Shown: one piece after another, positions 11,654 through 21,110 of the stretch
Position numbering within the stretch: position 1 is the first letter of the stretch
Layout: every line of letters starts with the position of its first letter
Source of the DNA: Nakaseomyces glabratus
Taxonomy: Eukaryota > Ascomycota > Saccharomycetes > Saccharomycetales > Saccharomycetaceae
DNA: 64,000 nt
Reading direction: 5' to 3'
NCBI RefSeq assembly: GCF_010111755.1
Contig: NC_088958.1
Span: 248,001-312,000, forward strand
Notes under the pieces: model-generated
Databases searched by the model: none
What the model saw: the letters and a program-made list of their open reading frames with translations, nothing else
Told to the model about the DNA's origin: nothing
Made by a program: the position numbers and the translations under genes

Positions 11654-14600
11654 TTATATCTCGGATAGTTTATTGCCACCTTTAATAAACCGCTTGGCCT
11701 CCTCCTTTGTTACCTCAATAACAGAAGATTGCTTATTTTCATATTTTACTCTGTAGAATTTATTAGCAGCATCCACCATATCAGATCTAAATGTAGTGCA
11801 AATGAATTGTGCATTGTTAGATAGTTGGGAGATGGTTTGAGCAACAGCTCTTCGGTATTGTTTATCAAGAGCGGCATCGATTTCGTCGAACAAATAAAAT
11901 GGTGCAGGTTCTACCATTTGTATAGCAAGTATCAGTGCTATAGCACATACTGTTTTTTGACCTCCTGAGAGTTGTTCTACCTTTAATTGTTCATCTTGCT
12001 TAGAATTAAACGAGACTGAAATAGAGACACCCTCATATGGTGTCGTGTGCTCGTTGCTTTGTGTAAATAACTCAGAATTGTCGTCCGTCCCTTGTAGATT
12101 GATTCTGTGAATATTCAATGTTGCTGTCCCCCTGGGAACAATTTTTTCGAATATCATAACAAAATTTTTTGAAACCTTATCAAAGGTTTTATCGACTGCA
12201 TTAAGCTTCTGTTCTTTCAATTTTATAATTAAGTCTTGTATAGATTGTTTTGAGTCATCTAATTCTGTTGCTCTCTCTCTGAGTTCTGATTGTTTCTCAT
12301 TAAACTTCTTATAGTTTTCGAATGCTCTTTTATTAATATTTCTCATCCCTGAAATTTCCTTATTGGCTTCATTTAGTTTTAATAAAAGATCTTCACTTGA
12401 TAGAGTTTTAAATTTATCAAGCGTATCCTCTGAAATAATTCCAACTTCCCTTATCTTTTGTTCAATTTCTTTCTTTCTGGTAGCCAACGTGGTTTTTTTG
12501 ATCATTGTTTTATCAACATCCTTTTGATATTCATCCAATTTCTTCAAGAGAAGTCTTTGTTGATTGTTAGCTTTTTCAAGTATTCTTTCTTTGTTGGTAA
12601 TCTCTGCCTTTGTGCTCTCGATCTCCTTTTCGATCGATTGAAGAGCTCTTTTTTGAATTGTGAGCTGATTGTCAGCTTCACTGGCACGTCCTTCAAGTTC
12701 TTCAGAATCAAGTAATAGCTGTTCTATGATGCTGTCAGAAGAATCTAGCAATTTTTGCTTAATGTCATTTTGTTGTGGTATCAGTTTGGATTCCAATTCT
12801 GCAGTGATTGTGTCAATTTCGACAGACAGATGTGATAATGTTTCAGAGGTCAAATTCAGTTTATTTTGGTTTTCGAGAATTTCTTTTGATAGTATTTCTA
12901 TCTCTTTCTTTTCTTCTGTGGTCAATTCATTATTAAACGTCTTAGTCAGGTCGATTTTTAATTGAGTCAATTTTTCACCGGAAACTCCCAAATTTAGGTC
13001 AACAGAATCTATTTTCTCACAAATATTAGTCTTTTCTTGTTGTAAGAATAAGAGTTCGTTTCTTTCATGTGACAATTTATGCTTCCAAGTGTTCAAATTT
13101 GATTGCATATTCTCCTTTCTGTTCATTACAAGGCGAATACTACCATTTGTGCTATCTATATCATTATCCATTTCGGTTAGTTCATTTTTAATCTCTGTCA
13201 ATTTGGCGCTAATTTCAAGTAACTGTCTCTTCGATAATGCAACAGTTTGTAGTAATTCTAACCTCGATTTTTTGCTTTGCTCAAGATAGCCACCCGTCAG
13301 GACACCTTTTCCGTCAACGCGATCACCATCTAAAGTAATGCAAGACAATTTATATTGTTTCGAAATTGACAACCCATTTGTCAAGTCCTTAACAACCAAA
13401 GCACGTCCAAAAACTTGCTTCACAACACAGTCAAATTGCATATCATACTTGATTTTCTTGATTAAAGGTGTGCATGGTATATTTGGATCAGATGGATAAT
13501 CAATGTTCTGATTGCCATTTTTCAACTTGTTAAGCGGCATAAATGTAACTCGACCACCTTTCATTCTGAATAATTCGTTCATGAGTATGCTGGCTGTTTC
13601 ATCGGTATCGACTACTACATGAAATAACGAGTTTCCACCAATCACTTCTGCACAGACTTTGTATTTTTCATTAACTTGTATCAACTCACCAACAGTGCCA
13701 AAAACAGATTCTGTTCCTAGATTTAGCCTTTCACAAATTTCTTTCACGTTTTTGAAACCATTTGCTAAAGATCTACTCATTGTTTCATTTAAAGATCTTT
13801 CATTTTCTTTGACTTCATTTACAAGAGAATCCGAAATCATCTGAAGTTTTTGCTCTTCACGCCATTTTTCCTTTCGTGCATCAATGTTTGCCGTATACTT
13901 TCTTCTGAGATTAATCAATTCCTTCTCGATATCCTCAATTTCTGCTTTGATACCAGGACCATTGAGAGAATCTTCTAGCTCTTCTATATTGTTTTCTGAC
14001 TCATTGATTTTTACATCAATAGAGGATTTCTGTTCCTTCAACTCAGTAGTTGATGCTTTCATGGTATTTATCGATTCGCTGAGTTCCTTTATTTTTGAAT
14101 TAATCCATTCATCTCTTTCTTCTTTAGATTTGAATCTTGCATAACTTCCCTTCTTTAGAAGAAAGTTGTTCTGTTTTTCTATACATTCCTTCAGATGATG
14201 TTTTATCAATTTCTCCTCTGATTGCAACTGGTCAAATCTAGGACTGATCTTTCTCCTCTTTGATTTTTTGGAATCTATTATTTCTGTTATCAGTTTCAAA
14301 TTCTTGCGATCATTGTCATGTTGCTCTTTGTTTTGTTTAATCTTTTCCTTTATATCTTTCAGTTGCAATTTAATTGCTTCTGATCTTTCAAGACTTTCCT
14401 CCAAAATTGCCTTAGCTTGTTCAAGATCAACAGTTGCTTTCAGTTTTAATGATTTTTGTAAATTTTTGATTTCTTCATTTACCTCTTTAATCATGTTCTC
14501 TCTTTTTTCCAATTCCAAAATATACTTCTTCGAGGACCCCAGAGTGTCGTTGTAATCACCGTCCAAGCTTTCGATCTGTGAGATTATATCTTGTAATTCC

Positions 14601-15313
14601 CTATCGTGTAATGTATATCTAAGAACTTTTCTATCTCTTTCCAGGCTGTTGTATTTCTCAAGCTCTTTTCTTTCCTTTTCCATTTCGTTGAGTTTAGACT
14701 CGAGCTCCTCCATTTCCGCCGATATTTGCGCTCTTTTCTGTTCAGTTTCATCCATTTGCTTCATTGACGCTTTTAGTTTGACTTCGAAAGATTTGGCACC
14801 GACTACTTCTTCTAACAGTTGTAGTCTTTCTTTATCCTTTGCATTAGTGAGCGAGACAATTCTGCCCTGTGGGACTATATTATATGGGTTGCTCATATAG
14901 AAGCCCGCACTTTCCAACATCCTAACTAAATCACCTTTAGTGACATTCCTGTCATTAACTTGGTAGTCATCTTTCTTCAAACCTACTGTTCTTCTTATAC
15001 GCACTTCATCAGAACTGCCATTGCTATTTATACCAGTGGGTGCAATGATGCTATGTTCAGGGTCATGGAAAACAATCTCCACAGAGGCACTCATGACTGA
15101 GGCCCCAGCTCCTTGGTGTATCAACCCTTGACGCTCCTCACGTTTCAAGTTGCTGTAATCATCACTCAGCACAAACCTCACAGCGGCAAAGAAGTTGGAC
15201 TTACCAGAACCGTTAGCACCAATCACAACATTGTGATGCGGCGAAAAATCACCAATTATCGTCTCATTCCGATAAGTCTTGAAACCCTTTATGATAACAC
15301 GCTTGATATACAT
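11654..15313 (-). CDS. SMC3: Cohesin SMC subunit Smc3
   Basis: The protein has 1219 residues (S. cerevisiae about 1230). Smc3 with Smc1 and Scc1 forms the cohesin ring that holds sister chromatids. The N-terminal Walker A is GANGSGKS (residues 32-39) after MYIKRVIIKGFKTYRNE. Two long coiled coils flank a hinge seen around VFGTVGELIQV to GVLTGGYLEQS. The C-terminal head carries the ABC signature LSGGQKTVCAIAL and Walker B FYLFDEIDAALD. It converges with NET1 (155-bp gap), as in S. cerevisiae. The upstream region has an ACGCGT MluI cell-cycle box, which fits G1/S expression. Confidence 0.98.
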   Translation of the reverse strand: MYIKRVIIKGFKTYRNETIIGDFSPHHNVVIGANGSGKSNFFAAVRFVLSDDYSNLKREERQGLIHQGAGASVMSASVEIVFHDPEHSIIAPTGINSNGSSDEVRIRRTVGLKKDDYQVNDRNVTKGDLVRMLESAGFYMSNPYNIVPQGRIVSLTNAKDKERLQLLEEVVGAKSFEVKLKASMKQMDETEQKRAQISAEMEELESKLNEMEKERKELEKYNSLERDRKVLRYTLHDRELQDIISQIESLDGDYNDTLGSSKKYILELEKRENMIKEVNEEIKNLQKSLKLKATVDLEQAKAILEESLERSEAIKLQLKDIKEKIKQNKEQHDNDRKNLKLITEIIDSKKSKRRKISPRFDQLQSEEKLIKHHLKECIEKQNNFLLKKGSYARFKSKEERDEWINSKIKELSESINTMKASTTELKEQKSSIDVKINESENNIEELEDSLNGPGIKAEIEDIEKELINLRRKYTANIDARKEKWREEQKLQMISDSLVNEVKENERSLNETMSRSLANGFKNVKEICERLNLGTESVFGTVGELIQVNEKYKVCAEVIGGNSLFHVVVDTDETASILMNELFRMKGGRVTFMPLNKLKNGNQNIDYPSDPNIPCTPLIKKIKYDMQFDCVVKQVFGRALVVKDLTNGLSISKQYKLSCITLDGDRVDGKGVLTGGYLEQSKKSRLELLQTVALSKRQLLEISAKLTEIKNELTEMDNDIDSTNGSIRLVMNRKENMQSNLNTWKHKLSHERNELLFLQQEKTNICEKIDSVDLNLGVSGEKLTQLKIDLTKTFNNELTTEEKKEIEILSKEILENQNKLNLTSETLSHLSVEIDTITAELESKLIPQQNDIKQKLLDSSDSIIEQLLLDSEELEGRASEADNQLTIQKRALQSIEKEIESTKAEITNKERILEKANNQQRLLLKKLDEYQKDVDKTMIKKTTLATRKKEIEQKIREVGIISEDTLDKFKTLSSEDLLLKLNEANKEISGMRNINKRAFENYKKFNEKQSELRERATELDDSKQSIQDLIIKLKEQKLNAVDKTFDKVSKNFVMIFEKIVPRGTATLNIHRINLQGTDDNSELFTQSNEHTTPYEGVSISVSFNSKQDEQLKVEQLSGGQKTVCAIALILAIQMVEPAPFYLFDEIDAALDKQYRRAVAQTISQLSNNAQFICTTFRSDMVDAANKFYRVKYENKQSSVIEVTKEEAKRFIKGGNKLSEI

Positions 15314-15977
15314 CGCAATATATACCTTTCTATCTTAGCTCAGCTTCGAAGAGTGTTGGTGGAATAGCACAGCAAGTAATAGTAACAGGTAGTTGCTTCT
15401 GTATTTGCACCACCAGTAAGTAGTTCCTGGTATAACAGTTTCAAAATATCTTTAGAAACCTTATAAAGCAACAAGCGCCGATAGCGATCCCAGATCTGAA
15501 AGACTTTCAAACTGAAAGCTTCAAATGAAACACGAAAATTAATATTTAGAAAAACTAAAAGTACTTGACGCGTCGTATAAATATTGCATTCAACGATTGT
15601 GGTCACATGTATATTATATTTTACGATATATCATATGACCTCATGTTTCGTCAACTATCATATACATTTTTGACTAGCATAGAGGATTTTGCATTTGATG
15701 TACTTGGAGGTAGTAACTAAACAGATTGTTATGAATACTGTGTATATTGGCCTCGAAGCAGGTAGCTATTGAGTGTCCAATTTTGAACTTCTGTGGAAGC
15801 AATTGATAAGGATAGCAGCTGTTACCTCGATTTTTATTTCCTCGGGTGAGTTTTATTTGTTACTGGTACAATTGTTATAGGTCTAGAAAGGATTTAACTT
15901 GCATAGGGTTTGTTCTTTGCTCAGGTTACAGTTTTACAAAATACATTTAACTTGTTTGAAAAAGGTGGGAAAACTAA
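15314..15977. promoter_or_regulatory. Divergent SMC3/JEM1 promoter with MCB and E-box-like site
   Basis: No gene is seen. A palindromic MluI cell-cycle box GACGCGTC lies at 15567-15574, about 255 bp upstream of SMC3, the type of site bound by MBF. A GTCACATG (RTCACRTG) element lies at 15602-15609, followed by about 30 bp of AT-rich DNA but no CDEIII, so it is not a centromere. Confidence 0.55.
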
Positions 15978-17948
15978 ATGGTTGTACTTCGAAAGCTTTT
16001 TGGTTTGGTTCCCTTGATTGGGTTTACCATTGCGGAAAGTACGTGTGAATATAAGGCCTTAAGCAACGAGGCTCAAAGCTTGAAGAATGACATTGATTCC
16101 TTGAACAGCTATGACACCTTGATAAGCATAGTAGAAGAATGTCTCGTGGCAGATAAGCATAAGGACTACGACGACCTGATAAAACTGTCGTACCAATTAT
16201 ACTACAAAAATGGTTTGATACAACTGTCGGCAGGAAGATATCATAAGGCCGTGGCGCTGTTTGAGAGGGCGCTCGGTGGAAATACGAATACTGGTGATTC
16301 TTATTTCCTACTTATTGCGAAGAAGTTGCAGCAGATTTATATAGATTTCGGATTATGGAGTAATATAACATCCACTACTCTGCCTATTACTGAGAAAATT
16401 GATCCTGCACTAAAAGAAACATATGAGGAGAGACAAAGAGTGTATCATGATACTTTAAATCGGATCAAAGAAACGTTTTCAAAAAACAAAAATGAACAGC
16501 ACCTTGAAGAACTCTTTGATTCATTGACAGAAATATCTCCCTATAACCGTGAGGTCATATATATGGCCATTGATTATTACAATGCTAATATTATTACCAA
16601 TAATAGGGTTGACCTAACAAGAGTTATAAAATTGAAGGAGAAATATGAAACATTACTGGAAGTGCATAGTACTTCGCTTACCCTGAACGAAAGGCTCGAA
16701 ACTCATTTCAAGATTTCGGTAATCCAAATATTTTTGTTAGGACAGGATCCTCTTATTCAAGGAAGTTCTTCTCATTTGAGAAGATGTCTAAATATTGACA
16801 TGGACTATGGTCCATGTAAAGATTTGATCAAGCTAAGTTCTCGTTTGAACAAGGTAAATCCCGACATGAGGCTGGTGAAAGATCCCGAGGCATATAAAAA
16901 TGGGCATATTATAATTGAAGATTGGAAAAATGTTGTAGACTTCTATATTAACAATAAGCCCTCTTTGAAATTATTTACCTTAATGAAAGGTGCCAAATTT
17001 GACACTAAAACTAACTATGATTTGTTGAAAAGGCTTCAGTTCCATCTGCTCTCTACATTAACTGGACAACAAGAACAACCAGAAAAGTTGATCACAATGT
17101 TTTTTGTAAACTTAGATGTGATACTTTGTCAAGCGTCTTCTTTCTTGTCAAAAAAGGATAAAAAGGAAACATCTAAAATGTGTTTACATGCTCTAAGCAG
17201 TATTGGTCTCGAGACAAAAGAAGCTTATCGCGAAAGTTTGTCAAATGGATCGCCTCTGCCGGCTGAAACTGTTATTGATCTATGGAATTCTTATCCACAC
17301 ATGCTTATCTACACCATGACTAATATTGTTAAGAAGTATGGTAAAAAACAAAGAGGTAGTGACAATTTGGTTGAACAGGTGAGCAAATTTTGGAATGAAA
17401 ATAACTTGAGGGAAAGTAAAAATCCATATGTTGTAAACTTGAATAACTTAATGGAAAAAGTGGATAAGAACAAGAGGGAGCAGCAGTTTAGACAACAACA
17501 GCAGCAACAACAAAGGTTTTTTCAACAGCAACAGCAACAGCAACAAAGATATCAACAACAGCAGGCCAGTGGGTTAACTGATAGCCAAACTGCTAAAAAT
17601 TATTACCAAATTTTAGGTATAAAACCTGAAGCATCTGATAAGGAAATTCGTAAGGCCTATTTAAGTTTGACTAAAAAGTATCATCCAGATAAGCAAGGTA
17701 AACAACTATCAGAAGAGGAAGAAAAGAAGAATGACGAGAAGATGTCAGAGATTAATGAAGCGTATGAAGTATTAAATGATGAAGAAAAAAGGAAGGAATA
17801 TGACTCTATCAGATCAGGATCGAGGCAGTTTCAACCTAGAAACAATTTTAGAACTAACCAGAGAAGAGGTGGTTATCAAGGCTTCCAAGGTGGATTTCCG
17901 GGAGGCTTTCCGGGCGGCTTTCCATTTGGTAGTGGTTTTGGTTTTTAA
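15978..17948 (+). CDS. JEM1: ER-lumen DnaJ-like co-chaperone
   Basis: The protein has 656 residues (S. cerevisiae about 645). Jem1 is an ER Hsp40 that works with the Hsp70 Kar2 in ERAD and nuclear fusion during mating. The N-terminus MVVLRKLFGLVPLIGFTIAES looks like a signal sequence or anchor. A TPR-like helical region fills the middle. A polyglutamine-rich segment (17481-17565) precedes the J-domain NYYQILGIKPEASDKEIRKA, which carries the essential HPD in KKYHPDK. The C-terminus is Gly/Phe-rich (GGFPGGFPGGFPFGSGFGF). Order SMC3-JEM1-PSF2 is that of S. cerevisiae chromosome X. Confidence 0.96.
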   Translation: MVVLRKLFGLVPLIGFTIAESTCEYKALSNEAQSLKNDIDSLNSYDTLISIVEECLVADKHKDYDDLIKLSYQLYYKNGLIQLSAGRYHKAVALFERALGGNTNTGDSYFLLIAKKLQQIYIDFGLWSNITSTTLPITEKIDPALKETYEERQRVYHDTLNRIKETFSKNKNEQHLEELFDSLTEISPYNREVIYMAIDYYNANIITNNRVDLTRVIKLKEKYETLLEVHSTSLTLNERLETHFKISVIQIFLLGQDPLIQGSSSHLRRCLNIDMDYGPCKDLIKLSSRLNKVNPDMRLVKDPEAYKNGHIIIEDWKNVVDFYINNKPSLKLFTLMKGAKFDTKTNYDLLKRLQFHLLSTLTGQQEQPEKLITMFFVNLDVILCQASSFLSKKDKKETSKMCLHALSSIGLETKEAYRESLSNGSPLPAETVIDLWNSYPHMLIYTMTNIVKKYGKKQRGSDNLVEQVSKFWNENNLRESKNPYVVNLNNLMEKVDKNKREQQFRQQQQQQQRFFQQQQQQQQRYQQQQASGLTDSQTAKNYYQILGIKPEASDKEIRKAYLSLTKKYHPDKQGKQLSEEEEKKNDEKMSEINEAYEVLNDEEKRKEYDSIRSGSRQFQPRNNFRTNQRRGGYQGFQGGFPGGFPGGFPFGSGFGF

Positions 17949-18276
17949 GGCGTGTTTTAGAGCACCACAAAATCGAATAATAGATTTTATCTTTAATTGT
18001 GATAATATGTGAACAAAGATGGTGATTTCATTGAAAAGTTGTTATTCCTTTTTCTTATTGGTTTTAAGTCGGGCAAAGTTTGTTCTGGAATATCAGGAAA
18101 GAATATAAATAGCACAAATAATGTGATTGTTTTTTGTTGGCGTTGATATTATTCATGAACATGAAAGAATTATTCATTAAAGTGTATATATCATTATTTT
18201 ATAGAGTTATTAACAATTATAGTCGATGTCTAAGAATGACAATTCTAAAATAGTTTTAAATAAAGTGGCATTTTTG
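17949..18276. other. Intergenic: convergent JEM1/PSF2 3' regions
   Basis: 328 bp of AT-rich DNA between convergent genes. I see nothing beyond likely 3' end signals. Confidence 0.4.
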
Positions 18277-18924
18277 CTAGATTTCTTCTTCGTCTCCATC
18301 AACTACTCCACCATCCGTATTGGCAGAATCATGAATCTCTCGAAGTTTATCCATCGTCCTCACTATAAATGGTCGAAGTTCATTAATTTCTAGCAAACTC
18401 AGATTATCAAGTTGTAAATGAGATGCATTTAATTGTTTTAAACCTTTCAGCACTTTCGTTTGTCTTATTTCTCGGAGGTCTTGAACTTTGCTACGCAATT
18501 CATGTACTGGATCATGAAAATCATCTGCTGCTTTTGCAAACAGTACATTGGCGATTACCAACCAATTCCATGGTAAATCGCAAAACCTATCTGAGTTATT
18601 CGTTTCTTGTTGGATCTTACGATTAAGTTCGCGTAATGTCAGCCAGGAGGGAGCCACTATACTACATTTGTTTTGTTGTTTCAATAACAACGCTATCCAC
18701 AGCTTTACTTCAGTAGACCTCATCGCTACCATATTATTCAAGTTGTCGTTTTCAGTGGTTAACATACTCCATTTTGTATCCACATCACCGTATGCTCCTC
18801 TGTTCTTATCCCTCCGTTTCTGTCTCGTAGTTATACGGGGAAATATCTTAACTGTCTCTTCTTCCACTAGAAACTGCACTTCTTCTGGACTGAATGTCTC
18901 TTGCAAATGAGCAGGCAATGCCAT
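18277..18924 (-). CDS. PSF2: GINS complex subunit Psf2
   Basis: The protein has 215 residues (S. cerevisiae about 213) and starts MALPAHLQETFSPEEVQFLVEEE, the typical Psf2 N-terminus. Psf2 is part of the four-subunit GINS complex (with Sld5, Psf1, Psf3) that joins Cdc45 and Mcm2-7 in the replicative helicase. The alpha-helical core LRELNRKIQQET and LPWNWLVIANVLFAKAADDF is well conserved, and the C-terminus is acidic (GDEEEI). It is divergent from ARG2. Confidence 0.97.
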   Translation of the reverse strand: MALPAHLQETFSPEEVQFLVEEETVKIFPRITTRQKRRDKNRGAYGDVDTKWSMLTTENDNLNNMVAMRSTEVKLWIALLLKQQNKCSIVAPSWLTLRELNRKIQQETNNSDRFCDLPWNWLVIANVLFAKAADDFHDPVHELRSKVQDLREIRQTKVLKGLKQLNASHLQLDNLSLLEINELRPFIVRTMDKLREIHDSANTDGGVVDGDEEEI

Positions 18925-19270
18925 TTTTCACTTAATTTTATAATTAGCCAAACTTGCCCTCAACTATATTAAACCCTAGCCTATTACTACTTGTTGATTG
19001 CGCTAAATAATTACTCCACTAGTGATGCTACTGCAGTTCATAATACAAGTAGTTATTGCATGTCAATTTCGTGATTCCCACTCTAAGCTTTTCACAACAT
19101 CAGTGAATTTTTGAAAAAATATTGCGATGAGCTTGAAATTAAGGTAACGAGCTCTATTTTATACAAAGAATATTGAGTAGCTCAGTAGTTTCTGTACCAT
19201 TATTAAGTTCTCTAAAGGTTCTAGTCTATTATTCTATTGTTAGTGACGCTCAATTGTATAGCTGGGTGGA
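18925..19270. promoter_or_regulatory. Divergent PSF2/ARG2 promoter with PAC and RRPE-like elements
   Basis: A perfect PAC element GCGATGAGC lies at 19124-19132, next to an RRPE-like ATTTTTGAAAAAAT at 19107-19120. These are the paired motifs of ribosome-biogenesis genes (Dot6/Tod6 and Stb3 sites). They sit about 140 bp upstream of ARG2 and 200 bp upstream of PSF2. Neither gene is a classical ribosome-biogenesis gene. Confidence 0.6.
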
Positions 19271-20971
19271 ATGTGGGCTCACTTGTTCAAGCATGGATTC
19301 AAGTATGAGCAACAAAACTCGTTGTCCAAGAGCCTTATTCTGAGTGTTTTAAACTCTACTGCTACAAAGCGAGAAGCGAAGGATTACTTGATCAAGTATG
19401 CTAATGGATCTTCAAACTATCACTATTTATTGCTGATCAGAAATATCGCCACGCAGAGTGAGAGGTCTTTACATAGACTTTCGGACTCGATAAGACGGTT
19501 GAAATTCCTCGGTATTAGTCCCGTATGTGTTCTTTTACCCTCAGGTAGAATACAAACGGAGGTTGAAAAAATGGATAAGCTCATAACTCTATCACAATTG
19601 AAACCCTTAGTTTTGGACTACGGATTGTCTAGGGCTTTTGACGGAAGTTATGAGTCAATCATGCAGACTGCACTTGATACCGAGTATTGCACCACAAGAG
19701 GTATTGTGCCAATTGTGAAGCCATATATATATGACCAGAGCACTGCTTCCCGTGGGTTAATTTCAGATCCTGTGCTGTTTATGGACCAGTTATCTAGGGA
19801 TAGCTCTTTAAAGTTTGATAAATTTTTTATTCTGAATAGAAGTGGTGGTATCCCATCTGGTGAACGTAACCAAAATTCGCATATATTTATAAACCTTTCT
19901 CAAGAGTATCAGAAGATACATAGAACATTGACAAGTTCTATTAGAACTATAGTGGAAAGACAACCAAGAAGTGAAGATTTGCTCGATAGGTTGGAACTAT
20001 ATGTTAGGGAAAGTGACATAATATCTTTGGAGGCGGAGTATAAGGAGCACATGGAGAACTTACAACTGATGAATACAGTCTTATCCAACTTGTCTTCTAG
20101 TGCTACTGGAGTTATAACAACTATTAACGCTGCGTCCTCGCCATCTGATACTGTTAATCCACTCGTTCATAACCTCCTTACAGATCGATCAATTATCTCT
20201 TCTTCACTTCCCAGATTCAAGAATAAATCTGGAAACTTTTTAAGCCCAAGTGGTCAAGATTGGTATGAAATGCCAGTGGAGATAGAAACAGATGAGGAAA
20301 CTCTACAAGGTGAAGATTCAGTATTCGTTACCACAGTGTTGAAGAAAGGTGTCGACATCAAAGAATTTGATTATTCTCATCTTACTAGTGAAAATACTGT
20401 CAATCTTCCTAAACAATTTCAAATCAAGCTCCATGATGAAAGTACATACAATAATTCATGTTCAAAGTATAAACTGGACTTGGTAAAATTTAAAAACATA
20501 ATTGATAAAAGTTTCGGAAGGGAACTTGATCTAAATCATTACCTAAACAGAATAAACGGAAAGATTGCATCTATTATCATTATTGGCGATTATGAAGGAA
20601 TAGCTATTCTAACTTACGAAGGACCACCGGATAATAAGTTTGTATATCTGGATAAATTTGCTGTTCTGCCACATTTGAAGGGCTCCCTCGGTATTTCTGA
20701 TATTATTTTTAATCTGATGTTTAAGAAGTTTCCTAGAGAGGTCGTTTGGAGAAGTCGTGCGAATAACGTCGTGAATAAATGGTACTTTCAAAGAAGTGTT
20801 GCCGTACTTGACCTTTCAATGGAACTAGATGAAGGTGATATGCAAGAAAGTGAGTTCAAGTTATTTTATCATGGAGATCCAGAATCTTCGCTCAAGTCTA
20901 TTGTAGCAATAGATCGTTTAAGAGATCTAGCAAAATATGTGAGAAATATCAAGCCAAGCTGGGTCAAATAG
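19271..20971 (+). CDS. ARG2: Mitochondrial N-acetylglutamate synthase
   Basis: The protein has 566 residues (S. cerevisiae Arg2 about 574). Arg2 makes N-acetylglutamate from acetyl-CoA and glutamate, the first step of arginine synthesis in mitochondria, in a complex with the Arg5,6 kinase. The N-terminus ([20 protein letters not shown]) is basic and fits a presequence. An amino-acid-kinase-like domain fills the first two thirds, and the C-terminal acetyltransferase domain includes [19 protein letters not shown] and [19 protein letters not shown]. Synteny with PSF2 and the YJL070C orthologue agrees. No conserved upstream reading frame was found. Confidence 0.95.
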
Positions 20972-21110
20972 AGGCAGTTTATGAAATCAATGACTATGTA
21001 TTGTATGGTTGCATCGTGACGTAATGAGATTTAAGTATTTATTATTATATATTCAATTTGAAAAAGACTTTAACAAGATAAACTGGTCTATAAATATCGG
21101 TTATTAAAAC

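Noticed and set aside
15602..15640. GTCACATG followed by AT-rich DNA as a CDEI-CDEII start
   Set aside because: The AT-rich stretch is only about 30 bp and no CDEIII follows; it is more likely an ordinary promoter site.
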